In this document: positions 53,969 through 62,218 of the stretch, in pieces
How the letters are laid out: the number at the start of each line of letters is the position of its first letter
Numbering within the stretch: position 1 is the first letter of the stretch
NCBI RefSeq assembly: GCF_003991195.1
Contig: NZ_RCWL01000008.1
Span: 599-64,598 of the forward strand
DNA from: Gynurincola endophyticus
GTDB taxonomy: Bacteria; Bacteroidota; Bacteroidia; Chitinophagales; Chitinophagaceae
Direction: 5' to 3'
Length of the DNA: 64,000 nucleotides
The notes under the pieces: model-generated
What the model was told of the DNA's origin: nothing
Database searches by the model: none
The model's input: the letters and a program-made list of their open reading frames with translations, nothing else
Position numbers and translations under genes: made by a program

Positions 53969-56404
53969 TTATTCATCTCTGAGGCTATCTACCGGATTCG
54001 AACTGGCAGCTTTATACGATTGGAAGCTGACTGTTACAAGCGCAAAGGCCAATGCAATAAATCCGGCTAAAATAAAGATCCACCATTGAATATCTATTTT
54101 GAACACAAAACTTTCCAACCATTTATTCATCAGCCACCAGGCTAATGGAGAAGCCAGAACGATAGATAGTGCAATCAGTATCACGAATTCTTTTGAAAGC
54201 ATTGACATAATTCCTGAAATGGAAGCGCCTAATACTTTTCTGATGCCGATTTCTTTAGCTCTCTGGTAGGCTGTAATGGTCGCTAATCCGAAGAGTCCTA
54301 AACAGCTGATCAGTATCGAAATACCGGTGGCCAGTTTTACCATAGAAGACATTTTGTATTCTTCCTGATAAATAGCTTCAATGGTTTTATCATAGAATTT
54401 ATATTCCATATCAAAACCGGGATACAGTTTCTTCCACTCTTCATTCACCGATGCAATAATTGCCGGCCACTTGTCAGGATGTTCGCCCGGTAATTTTATG
54501 TTAACCGTATTTAATGAACGTTTGTGCATATACATTCCGGTCGGGAAAATCTTAGACTGAAATCCGAACTGGTGGAAGTCTTTTACCACGCCCACGATGG
54601 GATATGTTTTGTCTCCGCTTATATTTTTTACATACTTTCCGATCGCATTTTCCGGTGTTCCTAATCCGAATTTCGCCACAGCTTCTTCATTGATGATATA
54701 TTCTCTTACCGAATCTGAATATTTGATATTTCTGCCTGCCACTAATGGCATATCATACAAGGAAAGGAACTGTTCATCAATGTATTTTATGTTTAACTGT
54801 GATTGTACCATTCCGGTATCGTTGTATATCTGCAGCAAATTACCCAGCATTGAGCTGCTCAATGGTTTGTCGCCCAGTGCTACCCCTTTTATGTCGGGGT
54901 TGGAGGCAAGAATGTCCTTCAATACAAACTGTTTGTCTTTAAAAGCTTCTTTTGAATAGGCTTCGTAAGGGATATCAATCGTTACAATGGCTTCTTTATT
55001 AAAACCTAAGTCTTTTGTCAGCGTAAATCTTAATTGCTGTCCTACAATCAGTGCACAAATAATGAAGAATTGTGCTACCAGAAACTGGAAAACGATCAGA
55101 CCTTTTCTAAGATTGAATCTTTTAGGCTGCGCCTGTTTGCCCAGCTGGCCTTTCAAAATGTTAACTGTATTCACTCTGGTAATTAACCACGCAGGATAAA
55201 TACCGGATATCAATGTGATGGTAATAATCAGCAGTAACAGAAAATAAACGAAACTCTGATAGTTTACAAAACCTTCAATGCCGGTAGGTAAGAAATCTTT
55301 TAATCCTTTGATGGCAAAGATGGATAGTACAACGGCCAGAACGGTTGCCATCAGTGTGATAAGCGCTGTTTCACGCATAAATGAACTGATGATATTCATG
55401 GGGCGGCTACCCAGTGTTTTTCTGATACCGATTTCTTTTGCACGTTGAGGAATCTGTGCTGTACTCAGGTTGATATAATTAATACAACCCAGTATTAACA
55501 GAAAACCTCCTACCCACATGAGCCCCGTTAATACTTTTTTATTGGCAGTGCGGGTATTAGACCCGAATTCAGTAGCAAAGTGTTTGTCTTTTAAAGGGTA
55601 AAATTCGTACCATGCTTTGAACTTGTATTTTTCAAAATCCTCTTTGTTCTTTTCTGACTGTATTTTGTTGATGTGTGACAGTACCAGGTCAGGCGCTACA
55701 TTTTTTTGAAGTTTAACATACATGATGTTGTTGCTATTGAAAGAACCCCATTCGTCACTGGTCATGTCTGCTTTTGAAACCGGAACAAATTCTTCTGCCT
55801 CAAAGCTATTCAGATAAGGTAGTTCTTTCACAATACCTGAAATCTGTTTATTAACTGAGTCGTTAAATGTCAGTACTTTTCCCAGTAAAGATTCCGGTTG
55901 AGCGCCCGGGAAATAAAGGTTTGCTCTCTTTTCGGTGAGAACAATTTTATTCGGGTCGTCCAGTGCACTGGCAACATCTCCTGCCAGCCATTCATAACCC
56001 AACATTTTGAAAAAGTCAGGAGAAGTGGCAATTTGTTTTTCCGAAGGTTTGGCGGGGCTGGTAAATACACCCTGTTCATTTGCTATTTTAACGCTTTCGT
56101 TGTATTTGTAATACATTGGAGCAGTTAGTTCCAGCCCTGGTATATCATTCATAATAACAGGATACAGCGGTAGTTCAACGCCGGCGAAGCTGCCACTTCC
56201 TCTTTCTGATTCACTTCTGTTTACAACCTGATAAATTCTATCTCTGTCGGGTTGATGCTTATCATAACTATGTTCAAATACTACCATCCTGAAAATAATC
56301 CAGGCCGCTGCAATACCGATTGATAAACCCAGTACATTCAGAGAGGTAAACAATTTGTTCCTCCAGATCTGTCTGAATAATATAGTAAATTGATTTTTGA
56401 ACAT
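53969..56404 (-). CDS. MacB/FtsX-type ABC permease 1 (first of the array)
   Basis: 811 residues from the ATG at 56404 (MFKNQFTILFRQIWRNKLFT), which aligns with the other permease starts; the ORF extends 30 codons further into the ATPase gene in another frame and is not needed. Coupling motifs IPQRAKEIGIRKTLGSRP and RAKEIGIRKVLGASISG; helix 'NVLGLSIGIAAAWIIFRMVV'. Subfamily partner of permease 4. It follows the canonical ATPase by 10 bp, the tightest link between an ATPase and a permease in the cluster. Ends NPVDSLRDE. Confidence 0.92.
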   Translation of the reverse strand: MFKNQFTILFRQIWRNKLFTSLNVLGLSIGIAAAWIIFRMVVFEHSYDKHQPDRDRIYQVVNRSESERGSGSFAGVELPLYPVIMNDIPGLELTAPMYYKYNESVKIANEQGVFTSPAKPSEKQIATSPDFFKMLGYEWLAGDVASALDDPNKIVLTEKRANLYFPGAQPESLLGKVLTFNDSVNKQISGIVKELPYLNSFEAEEFVPVSKADMTSDEWGSFNSNNIMYVKLQKNVAPDLVLSHINKIQSEKNKEDFEKYKFKAWYEFYPLKDKHFATEFGSNTRTANKKVLTGLMWVGGFLLILGCINYINLSTAQIPQRAKEIGIRKTLGSRPMNIISSFMRETALITLMATVLAVVLSIFAIKGLKDFLPTGIEGFVNYQSFVYFLLLLIITITLISGIYPAWLITRVNTVNILKGQLGKQAQPKRFNLRKGLIVFQFLVAQFFIICALIVGQQLRFTLTKDLGFNKEAIVTIDIPYEAYSKEAFKDKQFVLKDILASNPDIKGVALGDKPLSSSMLGNLLQIYNDTGMVQSQLNIKYIDEQFLSLYDMPLVAGRNIKYSDSVREYIINEEAVAKFGLGTPENAIGKYVKNISGDKTYPIVGVVKDFHQFGFQSKIFPTGMYMHKRSLNTVNIKLPGEHPDKWPAIIASVNEEWKKLYPGFDMEYKFYDKTIEAIYQEEYKMSSMVKLATGISILISCLGLFGLATITAYQRAKEIGIRKVLGASISGIMSMLSKEFVILIALSIVLASPLAWWLMNKWLESFVFKIDIQWWIFILAGFIALAFALVTVSFQSYKAASSNPVDSLRDE

Positions 56405-56414
56405 GATGTGGGTT

Positions 56415-57092
56415 TTAGAGTAAAATGTTTTCAGTAACGATCTGTCCATCCAGCATTCTGATAATCTTATGGCTGAAGTGTGCATCGTGCTCACTGTGTG
56501 TAACCATAATTACTGTTGTTCCGGCCTGGTTCAATTCTGTTAATAATTGCATTACCTCATTACCATTATTACTGTCAAGGTTACCTGTTGGCTCATCCGC
56601 AAGGATAAGTTTCGGTTTGTTGACTACTGCACGTGCTACTGCAACTCTTTGTTGCTGACCGCCTGACAGTTGTTGTGGAAAGTGATTTCTTCTGTGCATG
56701 ATCTGCATTTGTTGTAATACTTCCTCCACTCTTTCTTTTCTTTCAGAAGCCTTTACTTTTGTATAAATCAACGGCAGCTCTACATTTTCATATACGGTTA
56801 ATTCATCGATCAGGTTAAAGCTCTGGAAAACGAACCCGATATTTTTCTTTCTCAAAGCTGAACGTTTTCTTTCGTTATATTTTGATACATCGATGTTGTT
56901 GAAGAAGAAAGAACCGCCGTCACAATCATCGAGTAATCCGATAATATTCAGCAGGGTTGATTTACCACACCCGGAAGGGCCCATTACCGCAACAAACTCT
57001 CCTTCTTTTACCTCAAATGATATTTTGTTCAATACCAATGTTTCGATTTCTTCCGTGCGATATAATTTTTCGAGTTGTTGTATCTTAATCAT
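56415..57092 (-). CDS. ABC transporter ATPase (MacB/LolD type), canonical copy
   Basis: 225 residues. Walker A GPSGCGKS (38-45), Q-loop 'GFVFQSFNLIDELTV', signature LSGGQQQR (142-149), Walker B LILADE (162-167), D-loop NLDS with Asp173, H-loop VTHSE. All catalytic positions are standard. It energises FtsX-type permeases from the cytoplasmic side, in a mechanotransmission mode as known for MacB. Between adaptor (34 bp) and permease 1 (10 bp). Confidence 0.95.
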   Translation of the reverse strand: MIKIQQLEKLYRTEEIETLVLNKISFEVKEGEFVAVMGPSGCGKSTLLNIIGLLDDCDGGSFFFNNIDVSKYNERKRSALRKKNIGFVFQSFNLIDELTVYENVELPLIYTKVKASERKERVEEVLQQMQIMHRRNHFPQQLSGGQQQRVAVARAVVNKPKLILADEPTGNLDSNNGNEVMQLLTELNQAGTTVIMVTHSEHDAHFSHKIIRMLDGQIVTENILL

Positions 57093-57126
57093 TGTATGAA
57101 TTATTAGTAATAAATTGAATTAATTG

Positions 57127-58383
57127 TTAGTTGTTTTTTATGTTTAGTTCATCTACGTTACCGTAGCTGTCATAACTGTTGGTGATTACTTTGTCTCCGG
57201 CGCGTAAGCCTGATATTACTTCATAGAACTCCGGATTCTGACGTCCTAATTGAATATCTACTTTGTAAGCTTTTGATCCGTCTTCACTGATTTTGAAAAT
57301 CCAGCTGCCACCGGTCTGGTGATAGAAGCCGCCTCTCGGAATTAATAAACCGTTGGTTTCATCGCTCAGCGCCAGTCTGATCTGAATCGTCTGGCCTCTT
57401 CTGATACCATCAGGTTTTTGATCAATAAACTCCATATCTACCTGAAAACGACCGCTGGTTACCTGTGTAAATACTTTTTTGATTTCTAAAGAGTATGTTT
57501 TGCCGGCAATTAAGGCCGTACCTCTTAAACCTGTATAAATTCTGGAAATATAATGTTCGTCAACATCTACGCGTACCTTATATCCTTCCAGTACATCGAG
57601 CTGACCCAGCCTTTCTCCTTTGCCTTTATTCTGGCCAACTTCAGCATCCAGTGAAGTGAGCTGACCATCTATCGGAGCGCGTACGATCAGATCGTTTACC
57701 TTCTTGCGCATTACCTGTAACGCATATTGCGAGCCGTTATAAGATTGTTGCGCCTGCTGTAATTGTTGTGAGGCAGATTCTTTGTCTTGTTCAATAGTTT
57801 GAAGTGCTAAATTTCTTTTGGCAACCTGATAATCGTAATTGTTTTTACTTTGCTCATACTCTTGCCGGCCAATCGCTTTACTTTCATATAATTTTTTGTT
57901 CAGCAGGTAAACCCTTTCTGCTTCTTTTAGCTGATTCTCAACATCTGTCATCTGATTCAGATTCGTAATCGTATTTTGTTGAGCAGCATTTTTTGCAATC
58001 TGCATTTGAGTAATCAGGTTGTAAACCTGTGTTTCCTGATTTACAAGACTTAATTGTAAATCGGTGTTGGCTAAACGGAGAATGGGTTGTCCTTTTTTCA
58101 TAACGGCTCCGTCTTCTACAAAAATTTCTTCTACTATTCCGCCTTCCAGTGCGTCGAGGTAAATAGAGGTAATGGGTAAGATGATTCCGTTAACAGGAAT
58201 AAATTCTTTAAATACGCCTTCTTTCACTTCAGCAATGCTTAAACGTTCGCTTTCTACATTCAGCTTGCTTCCGCCGCGAGTAAAATAAAAACTGGCACTT
58301 ATGAGTAAAAGTACCGCTGCAATGAAAGCGATAGTGGTGATCCTTTTACTATTCCATTTTTTCTTTGGTAATACTTTATCCAT
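57127..58383 (-). CDS. Periplasmic adaptor (HlyD/MacA-like membrane fusion protein)
   Basis: 418 residues. Membrane anchor at 15-34 ('ITTIAFIAAVLLLISASFYF'), lipoyl/barrel-sandwich halves ('VNGIILPITSIYLDALEGGIVEEIFVEDGAVMKKGQPI' in parts, and 'VRAPIDGQLTSLDAEVGQ'), an alpha-hairpin coiled coil at about 100-220, then beta-barrel and membrane-proximal domains. It bridges the permease and the TolC-like duct. First gene of the operon; its start is 15-20 bp from a predicted transcription start. Confidence 0.94.
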   Translation of the reverse strand: MDKVLPKKKWNSKRITTIAFIAAVLLLISASFYFTRGGSKLNVESERLSIAEVKEGVFKEFIPVNGIILPITSIYLDALEGGIVEEIFVEDGAVMKKGQPILRLANTDLQLSLVNQETQVYNLITQMQIAKNAAQQNTITNLNQMTDVENQLKEAERVYLLNKKLYESKAIGRQEYEQSKNNYDYQVAKRNLALQTIEQDKESASQQLQQAQQSYNGSQYALQVMRKKVNDLIVRAPIDGQLTSLDAEVGQNKGKGERLGQLDVLEGYKVRVDVDEHYISRIYTGLRGTALIAGKTYSLEIKKVFTQVTSGRFQVDMEFIDQKPDGIRRGQTIQIRLALSDETNGLLIPRGGFYHQTGGSWIFKISEDGSKAYKVDIQLGRQNPEFYEVISGLRAGDKVITNSYDSYGNVDELNIKNN

Positions 58384-58410
58384 GGTTATAATTTCTGCTG
58401 TTTAGGGTTA

Positions 58411-58427
58411 ATAAGTATTGTGCCAAA
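58411..58427 (-). promoter_or_regulatory. Partial sigma-54 (-24/-12) promoter for the adaptor operon
   Basis: The minus strand reads TTTGGCACAATACTTATT. The -24 part matches TTGGCAC exactly and the TT of the -12 part is at the correct 5-nt spacing, but the GC of TTGC is AT. Predicted start about 15 bp before the adaptor ATG. Confidence 0.42.
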
Positions 58428-58491
58428 TCTGTAATTGATTGATTTTCATAAAATTAAAAGAGTTCTTCTTGTTGCAGGTGTGCGGTTTCGA

Positions 58492-58534
58492 TACACTTGG
58501 TGTACGGTGGTGATACACAGTGTAATACACTGTG
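58492..58534. promoter_or_regulatory. Two inverted repeats, likely enhancer sites for the NtrC-like regulator
   Basis: TACAC-TTG-GTGTA (58492-58504) and CACAGTGT-AAT-ACACTGTG (58516-58534) are both perfect dyads with a 3-nt centre, sharing the ACAC/GTGT half-site. Their centres are 27 bp apart, and they lie 70-110 bp upstream of the sigma-54-like element, the usual place for upstream activator sites. Confidence 0.62.
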
Positions 58535-58646
58535 AAATAATTATAAAATAGTTGTAACATTTTGCTTTTAAAAAAGTCTTATAACAAAAGGGGAAGTTGT
58601 TGAAAGTATGTTGTAATTTTTTTTAACAGCATATCTTATCATATAG

Positions 58647-58654
58647 TAATTTTG
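58647..58654 (+). promoter_or_regulatory. Candidate -7 box for the response-regulator gene
   Basis: TAATTTTG fits TAnnTTTG; start predicted near 58661, 25 bp before the ATG. No TTG at the ideal -33 distance. Confidence 0.4.
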
Positions 58655-58685
58655 ATGAACCGGTTGATTAATATTTTATCAGGCT

Positions 58686-60038
58686 ATGAATATAAAAGAT
58701 GCAGTAGTATTAGTGGTGGATGATGATCAGGACGTATTAGTTGCTGTGCAGCTATTGTTACGCACTGAAGTAAAAAAAGTATTGGTAGATTCCAATCCTG
58801 AGAATATTGCTTCCATCTTAAAAAGAGAGAGTATTGACCTGTTATTGCTGGATATGAATTACAAGGCCAGCATTAATACCGGCAATGAAGGTTTTTTCTG
58901 GTTAAACTCTGTGAAGAAACAATATCCACGCCTTCCGGTAATTATGATTACCGCTTATGCTCATATCGATTTGGCCATCAGGGCTTTAAAAGATGGTGCG
59001 GCTGATTTCGTAGTAAAACCATGGGAAAATGACCGCTTCTTGCAGGTTATCAAAGATGTATTAAAAAATAAAGAGTCTAAAGGAGTTATACAAAAAGCTC
59101 AGAACGAACCCTTTTTCGATTTGATAGGCGAATCTCCGGCTATGCAGGAGGTATTTTTGAAGATTAGAAAAATTGCTCCTACCGATGCAAATATTCTGAT
59201 TCTTGGTGAAAACGGAACGGGTAAAGACGGATTAGCAAAAGCTATTCATCAACTGTCGAACCGTAAGAACAATAGTTTGGTAAAAGTAGATGTAGGCGCT
59301 TTAACCAGTTCTTTGTTTGAAAGTGAACTCTTCGGATATAAAAAAGGCGCTTTTACCGATGCACGGGAAGACCGTAAAGGCCGTTTTGAGGCTGCCGATG
59401 GCGGTACCCTGTTTCTCGATGAAATAGGTAATATCGGGTTACAGCAGCAGGCAAAATTACTCACCGTATTACAAAACAGAGAAGTTACTAAACTGGGTAG
59501 CCACGAACCGATACCGGTAAACATCCGGTTAATCTGCGCCACCAACCTTCCTATCCGCAAACTGGCAGATGAATCGCGTTTCAGAAAAGACCTTATTTAC
59601 AGAATAAATACTGTTGAAATTGTTTTACCTCCTTTGAGAGAAAGAGGAAATGATATATTATTGCTGACGCAGCACTTCATAAAAGTTTATGCCGGTAAAT
59701 ATATGAAAGGCGACATGACTTTAGCAAAAGATGCAGAACAACTGATGCTTGATTATCACTATCCCGGTAATGTAAGAGAATTACAATACACCATTGAGCG
59801 GGCTGTGATCATGTCTGACTCTGAAGTATTACAAGCAAAGGATATTCTCTTTTCTCCTTTAGAATCACCTGAACACGAGGATAACCATGCGATAGAAGCT
59901 ACTAATCTCGGCCTGTTGGAGAAAAGTGCTATTCAAAAAGTAATTGAAAAGCATAATGGCAATATTACTCATGCAGCAAAAGAACTGGGATTAACCCGAA
60001 CAGCATTGTACAGAAGATTAACCAAGTATAATCTCTGA
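58686..60038 (+). CDS. NtrC-family sigma-54-dependent response regulator
   Basis: 450 residues. Receiver (1-125) with acidic pocket VVDDDQD, phospho-acceptor Asp56 in DLLLLDMNY, then MITAY and VVKPW. AAA+ domain: Walker A GENGTGKD, 'ELFGYKKGAFTDA', Walker B GGTLFLDEIGN, Arg fingers in 'RFRKDLIYRI'. C-terminal Fis-type HTH ('HNGNITHAAKELGLTRTALYRRL'). The sigma-54 contact loop reads GAFTDA instead of GAFTGA, a variant I believe is frequent in Bacteroidota. Divergent from the export operon and 55 bp before its kinase. Confidence 0.95.
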   Translation: MNIKDAVVLVVDDDQDVLVAVQLLLRTEVKKVLVDSNPENIASILKRESIDLLLLDMNYKASINTGNEGFFWLNSVKKQYPRLPVIMITAYAHIDLAIRALKDGAADFVVKPWENDRFLQVIKDVLKNKESKGVIQKAQNEPFFDLIGESPAMQEVFLKIRKIAPTDANILILGENGTGKDGLAKAIHQLSNRKNNSLVKVDVGALTSSLFESELFGYKKGAFTDAREDRKGRFEAADGGTLFLDEIGNIGLQQQAKLLTVLQNREVTKLGSHEPIPVNIRLICATNLPIRKLADESRFRKDLIYRINTVEIVLPPLRERGNDILLLTQHFIKVYAGKYMKGDMTLAKDAEQLMLDYHYPGNVRELQYTIERAVIMSDSEVLQAKDILFSPLESPEHEDNHAIEATNLGLLEKSAIQKVIEKHNGNITHAAKELGLTRTALYRRLTKYNL

Positions 60039-60093
60039 CCTGGCATTGCTTTTAGTAGTATATCGCTAAAAGTTATCACTCAACTCTACATTC

Positions 60094-61467
60094 ATGCGAA
60101 AACACAGTTATTATCTGATTCCTGCCGTATTGTTAGTATTACTATCACTCTTTCTAAGTCTGGTAGTATATGGAATCATTGGTAATAAATGGTTTTTTAC
60201 TTCTCTGGGTATAATAGGGTCAATAGTTATTCTGATTAATTTTTTCCGATTATTCAGTACAGTCAGAAGAGAGATCGAATATTTTACAGAAAGTCTTACC
60301 TATAGAGATTTTTCCAGAAATTATAATGTGCGTAGTAAATCGGGCATCCTGCAGCCACTCATTAAAAGCTTTAATGAGGTGAATAAAATTATCCGCGAAA
60401 TTAATGTTGAAAAAGAAGCACAGAATCAGTACCTCGAAAAGATAGTGAGCATGATTGATACCGCCGTGATTGCTTACGAAGTTGAGTCTGGAAAAATCAT
60501 CTGGATGAATGATACTTTTAAAGAACTGTTATTGTTCCCTCAATTCAGGTCGATTGAGTTTCTTGCTTCGAGAAATGCGCGTTTATACGAAGCGATTTTA
60601 TCAATTCCTAACGGTAGAAGTAAAATTGAAACAATCACTATTTCTAAATTGCCAATCAAGCTGTGGTTTACAGCCACACAGTTTGTTACCAATAATATTT
60701 CGATCCGTTTAATTGCTATTAAGAACGTAGAACAGGTTGTTGATGAAACCGAAGCAAAAGCATGGCAAAAATTATTGAGTGTAATGACGCACGAAATTAT
60801 GAACTCGATTGCCCCTATTTCTTCACTGGCGGATACGCTCAAAAGAAGACTGGCTGCTGAAAACCTTCAGAAAGATGAGTTTCTGCAGAAAGAACTGGAA
60901 ATAGGTATTGATACGATCAGAACCCGTAGTGAAGGATTGTTGAAATTTGCAAAAACTTATCGTCACTTAAATAATACCACACAGCCGAACCTCGAACTGA
61001 TTTATGTGCGCGATTTATTGGAGCGCATTCTGCAACTGATGTTGCCGATGCTGGAGCAGAAAAAAATTGAAGCTCATTTAATTTTTAAAACGACCAATTT
61101 ACAGGTAGCAGTGGATATATACCTGATTGAACAGGTGTTAATCAATTTATTTACGAATGCTATTGAAGCCCTGAAAGAAAAACAAGGGGAAAAGAATATT
61201 TATATTTCTGCATCACAGAATGATAAAAAAATCATCCTGAAAATTGCTGATGATGGAACCGGAATTGAAAAAGAAGTAATTGATTCTATTTTTGTTCCTT
61301 TCTTCAGTACCAAAAAGGGTGGAAGTGGTATCGGATTGAGTTTGTGCCGTCAGATAATGTTATTACACAAAGGGCTGATTACCGTACAAAGCAAATCCGG
61401 TTACGGAACCGTCTTTGCCTTGCAGTTTCCGGTGATTGATCAGGGTGAATTAAATGAAATTGAATAA
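60094..61467 (+). CDS. Membrane histidine kinase with PAS domain and no periplasmic sensor
   Basis: 457 residues. Two helices (about 7-27 and 34-53) are joined by only some six residues, so there is essentially no external domain. Then a linker, a PAS-like region (about 115-215, 'MIDTAVIAYEVESGKIIWMND'), H-box MTHEIMNSIAPISSLA (His233) and a complete HATPase (N box LFTNAIEAL, G1 DDGTGIEKE, G2 GGSGIGLSL). NtrB/NtrY-like kinase. Expected to phosphorylate the regulator encoded just upstream. The signal probably arises in the membrane, in the cytoplasm, or from the transporters themselves. Confidence 0.93.
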   Translation: MRKHSYYLIPAVLLVLLSLFLSLVVYGIIGNKWFFTSLGIIGSIVILINFFRLFSTVRREIEYFTESLTYRDFSRNYNVRSKSGILQPLIKSFNEVNKIIREINVEKEAQNQYLEKIVSMIDTAVIAYEVESGKIIWMNDTFKELLLFPQFRSIEFLASRNARLYEAILSIPNGRSKIETITISKLPIKLWFTATQFVTNNISIRLIAIKNVEQVVDETEAKAWQKLLSVMTHEIMNSIAPISSLADTLKRRLAAENLQKDEFLQKELEIGIDTIRTRSEGLLKFAKTYRHLNNTTQPNLELIYVRDLLERILQLMLPMLEQKKIEAHLIFKTTNLQVAVDIYLIEQVLINLFTNAIEALKEKQGEKNIYISASQNDKKIILKIADDGTGIEKEVIDSIFVPFFSTKKGGSGIGLSLCRQIMLLHKGLITVQSKSGYGTVFALQFPVIDQGELNEIE

Positions 61468-61480
61468 ATCAATCTCCGGT

Positions 61481-62023
61481 TTATTGTTTACTTACCGGAA
61501 TCCGTAGCTCTACCTGAATGGTTTCTTCCGGCTCATCTGATAAATTGTAATCTTTCATTTTCAATATAAAATTTCCTTCAAAAACGGCACTGTCACCGTT
61601 CGATTTAAAAGTGAAGGGTAAGGCCAGTGGTTTCGTAACGCCATGTAAACTCAGCTCTCCTGAAGTTTGCCAGTTACCTTCTTTCTGTTCCGCACCCTTT
61701 GCCACAAAATGAATTTTTGGGTATTTCTCACCATTTAACCAACCGTTACGGATACTTTCATTTCGTGCAGGATTTCCGGCTTCTACCGAATGAACATCTA
61801 TATTTACATCAAAGTGGGCATTTTGTGGTTGTGTTTCATCAAACAAAACGGTTCCCTCAAACTTCTTGAAAATACCTTCTGCATCCGGATGGATAAATTT
61901 AATATTGTAGTGATCTCTGATGTTCCAGCGATGTAACAGGTCTAACGCAGAAAAAGCAATCAACGGTAACAAAAGTGATGCAATAGCCAGGTACTTTAGA
62001 ATAGAAAACCTCGAACGTTTCAT
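61481..62023 (-). CDS. YceI-family protein
   Basis: 180 residues with an N-terminal signal/anchor (YLAIASLLLPLIAFSAL). Lipocalin-like beta-barrel motifs: 'YNIKFIHPDAEGIFKKFEGTV', 'DVNIDVHSVEAGNPARNESI', 'NGEKYPKIHFVAKG', 'LSLHGVTKPLALPFTF'. YceI proteins bind isoprenoid-type lipids in the periplasm. Convergent with the kinase gene (13 bp apart). Confidence 0.9.
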   Translation of the reverse strand: MKRSRFSILKYLAIASLLLPLIAFSALDLLHRWNIRDHYNIKFIHPDAEGIFKKFEGTVLFDETQPQNAHFDVNIDVHSVEAGNPARNESIRNGWLNGEKYPKIHFVAKGAEQKEGNWQTSGELSLHGVTKPLALPFTFKSNGDSAVFEGNFILKMKDYNLSDEPEETIQVELRIPVSKQ

Positions 62024-62046
62024 GATGTATTTGTTAGTATAAAAGC

Positions 62047-62078
62047 CAAATTTACCATAGATTGAAATAATTACTCAA
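62047..62078 (-). promoter_or_regulatory. Bacteroidota-type promoter of the YceI gene
   Basis: Minus strand TTG (62078-62076), 21-bp spacer, TAAATTTG (62054-62047); start predicted near 62040, 17 bp before the ATG. Confidence 0.6.
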
Positions 62079-62218
62079 TAAATCGCCTTTTTTTACATTT
62101 TTATGATTAAGCGTGCTATGGATGCAGTAAATGTTTGATGATTGCTGTTGAATACAAACCTTGGGTAATCTTGTTAACTGCGGTATTTTACTTAGTGAAT
62201 ATCGTATATTCGTTTCTC

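Larger units (their letters stand above)
58384..58685. other. 302-bp divergent regulatory region of the export system
   Basis: No ORF. It contains a partial sigma-54 element near 58411-58427 for the adaptor operon, two inverted repeats at 58492-58504 and 58516-58534, and a TAATTTTG -7 box at 58647-58654 for the regulator gene. No TAnnTTTG box is visible on the minus strand, consistent with an alternative sigma factor for the operon. Confidence 0.7.

Noticed and set aside
53969-56494. Longer start for permease 1 (30 extra residues)
   Set aside because: The extension overlaps the ATPase gene and lacks similarity to other permeases, which all begin at MFKN or an equivalent position.
37166-58383. 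Prophage, integrative element or CRISPR-like repetition in the long permease region
   Set aside because: The apparent repetition is paralogous coding sequence (KEIGIRKVLGA modules), not short direct repeats, and there are no integrase, phage or repeat-spacer features.
62135-62218. Longer start for porQ
   Set aside because: It would place a second hydrophobic segment before a perfect signal peptide; the ATG at 62219 fits better.
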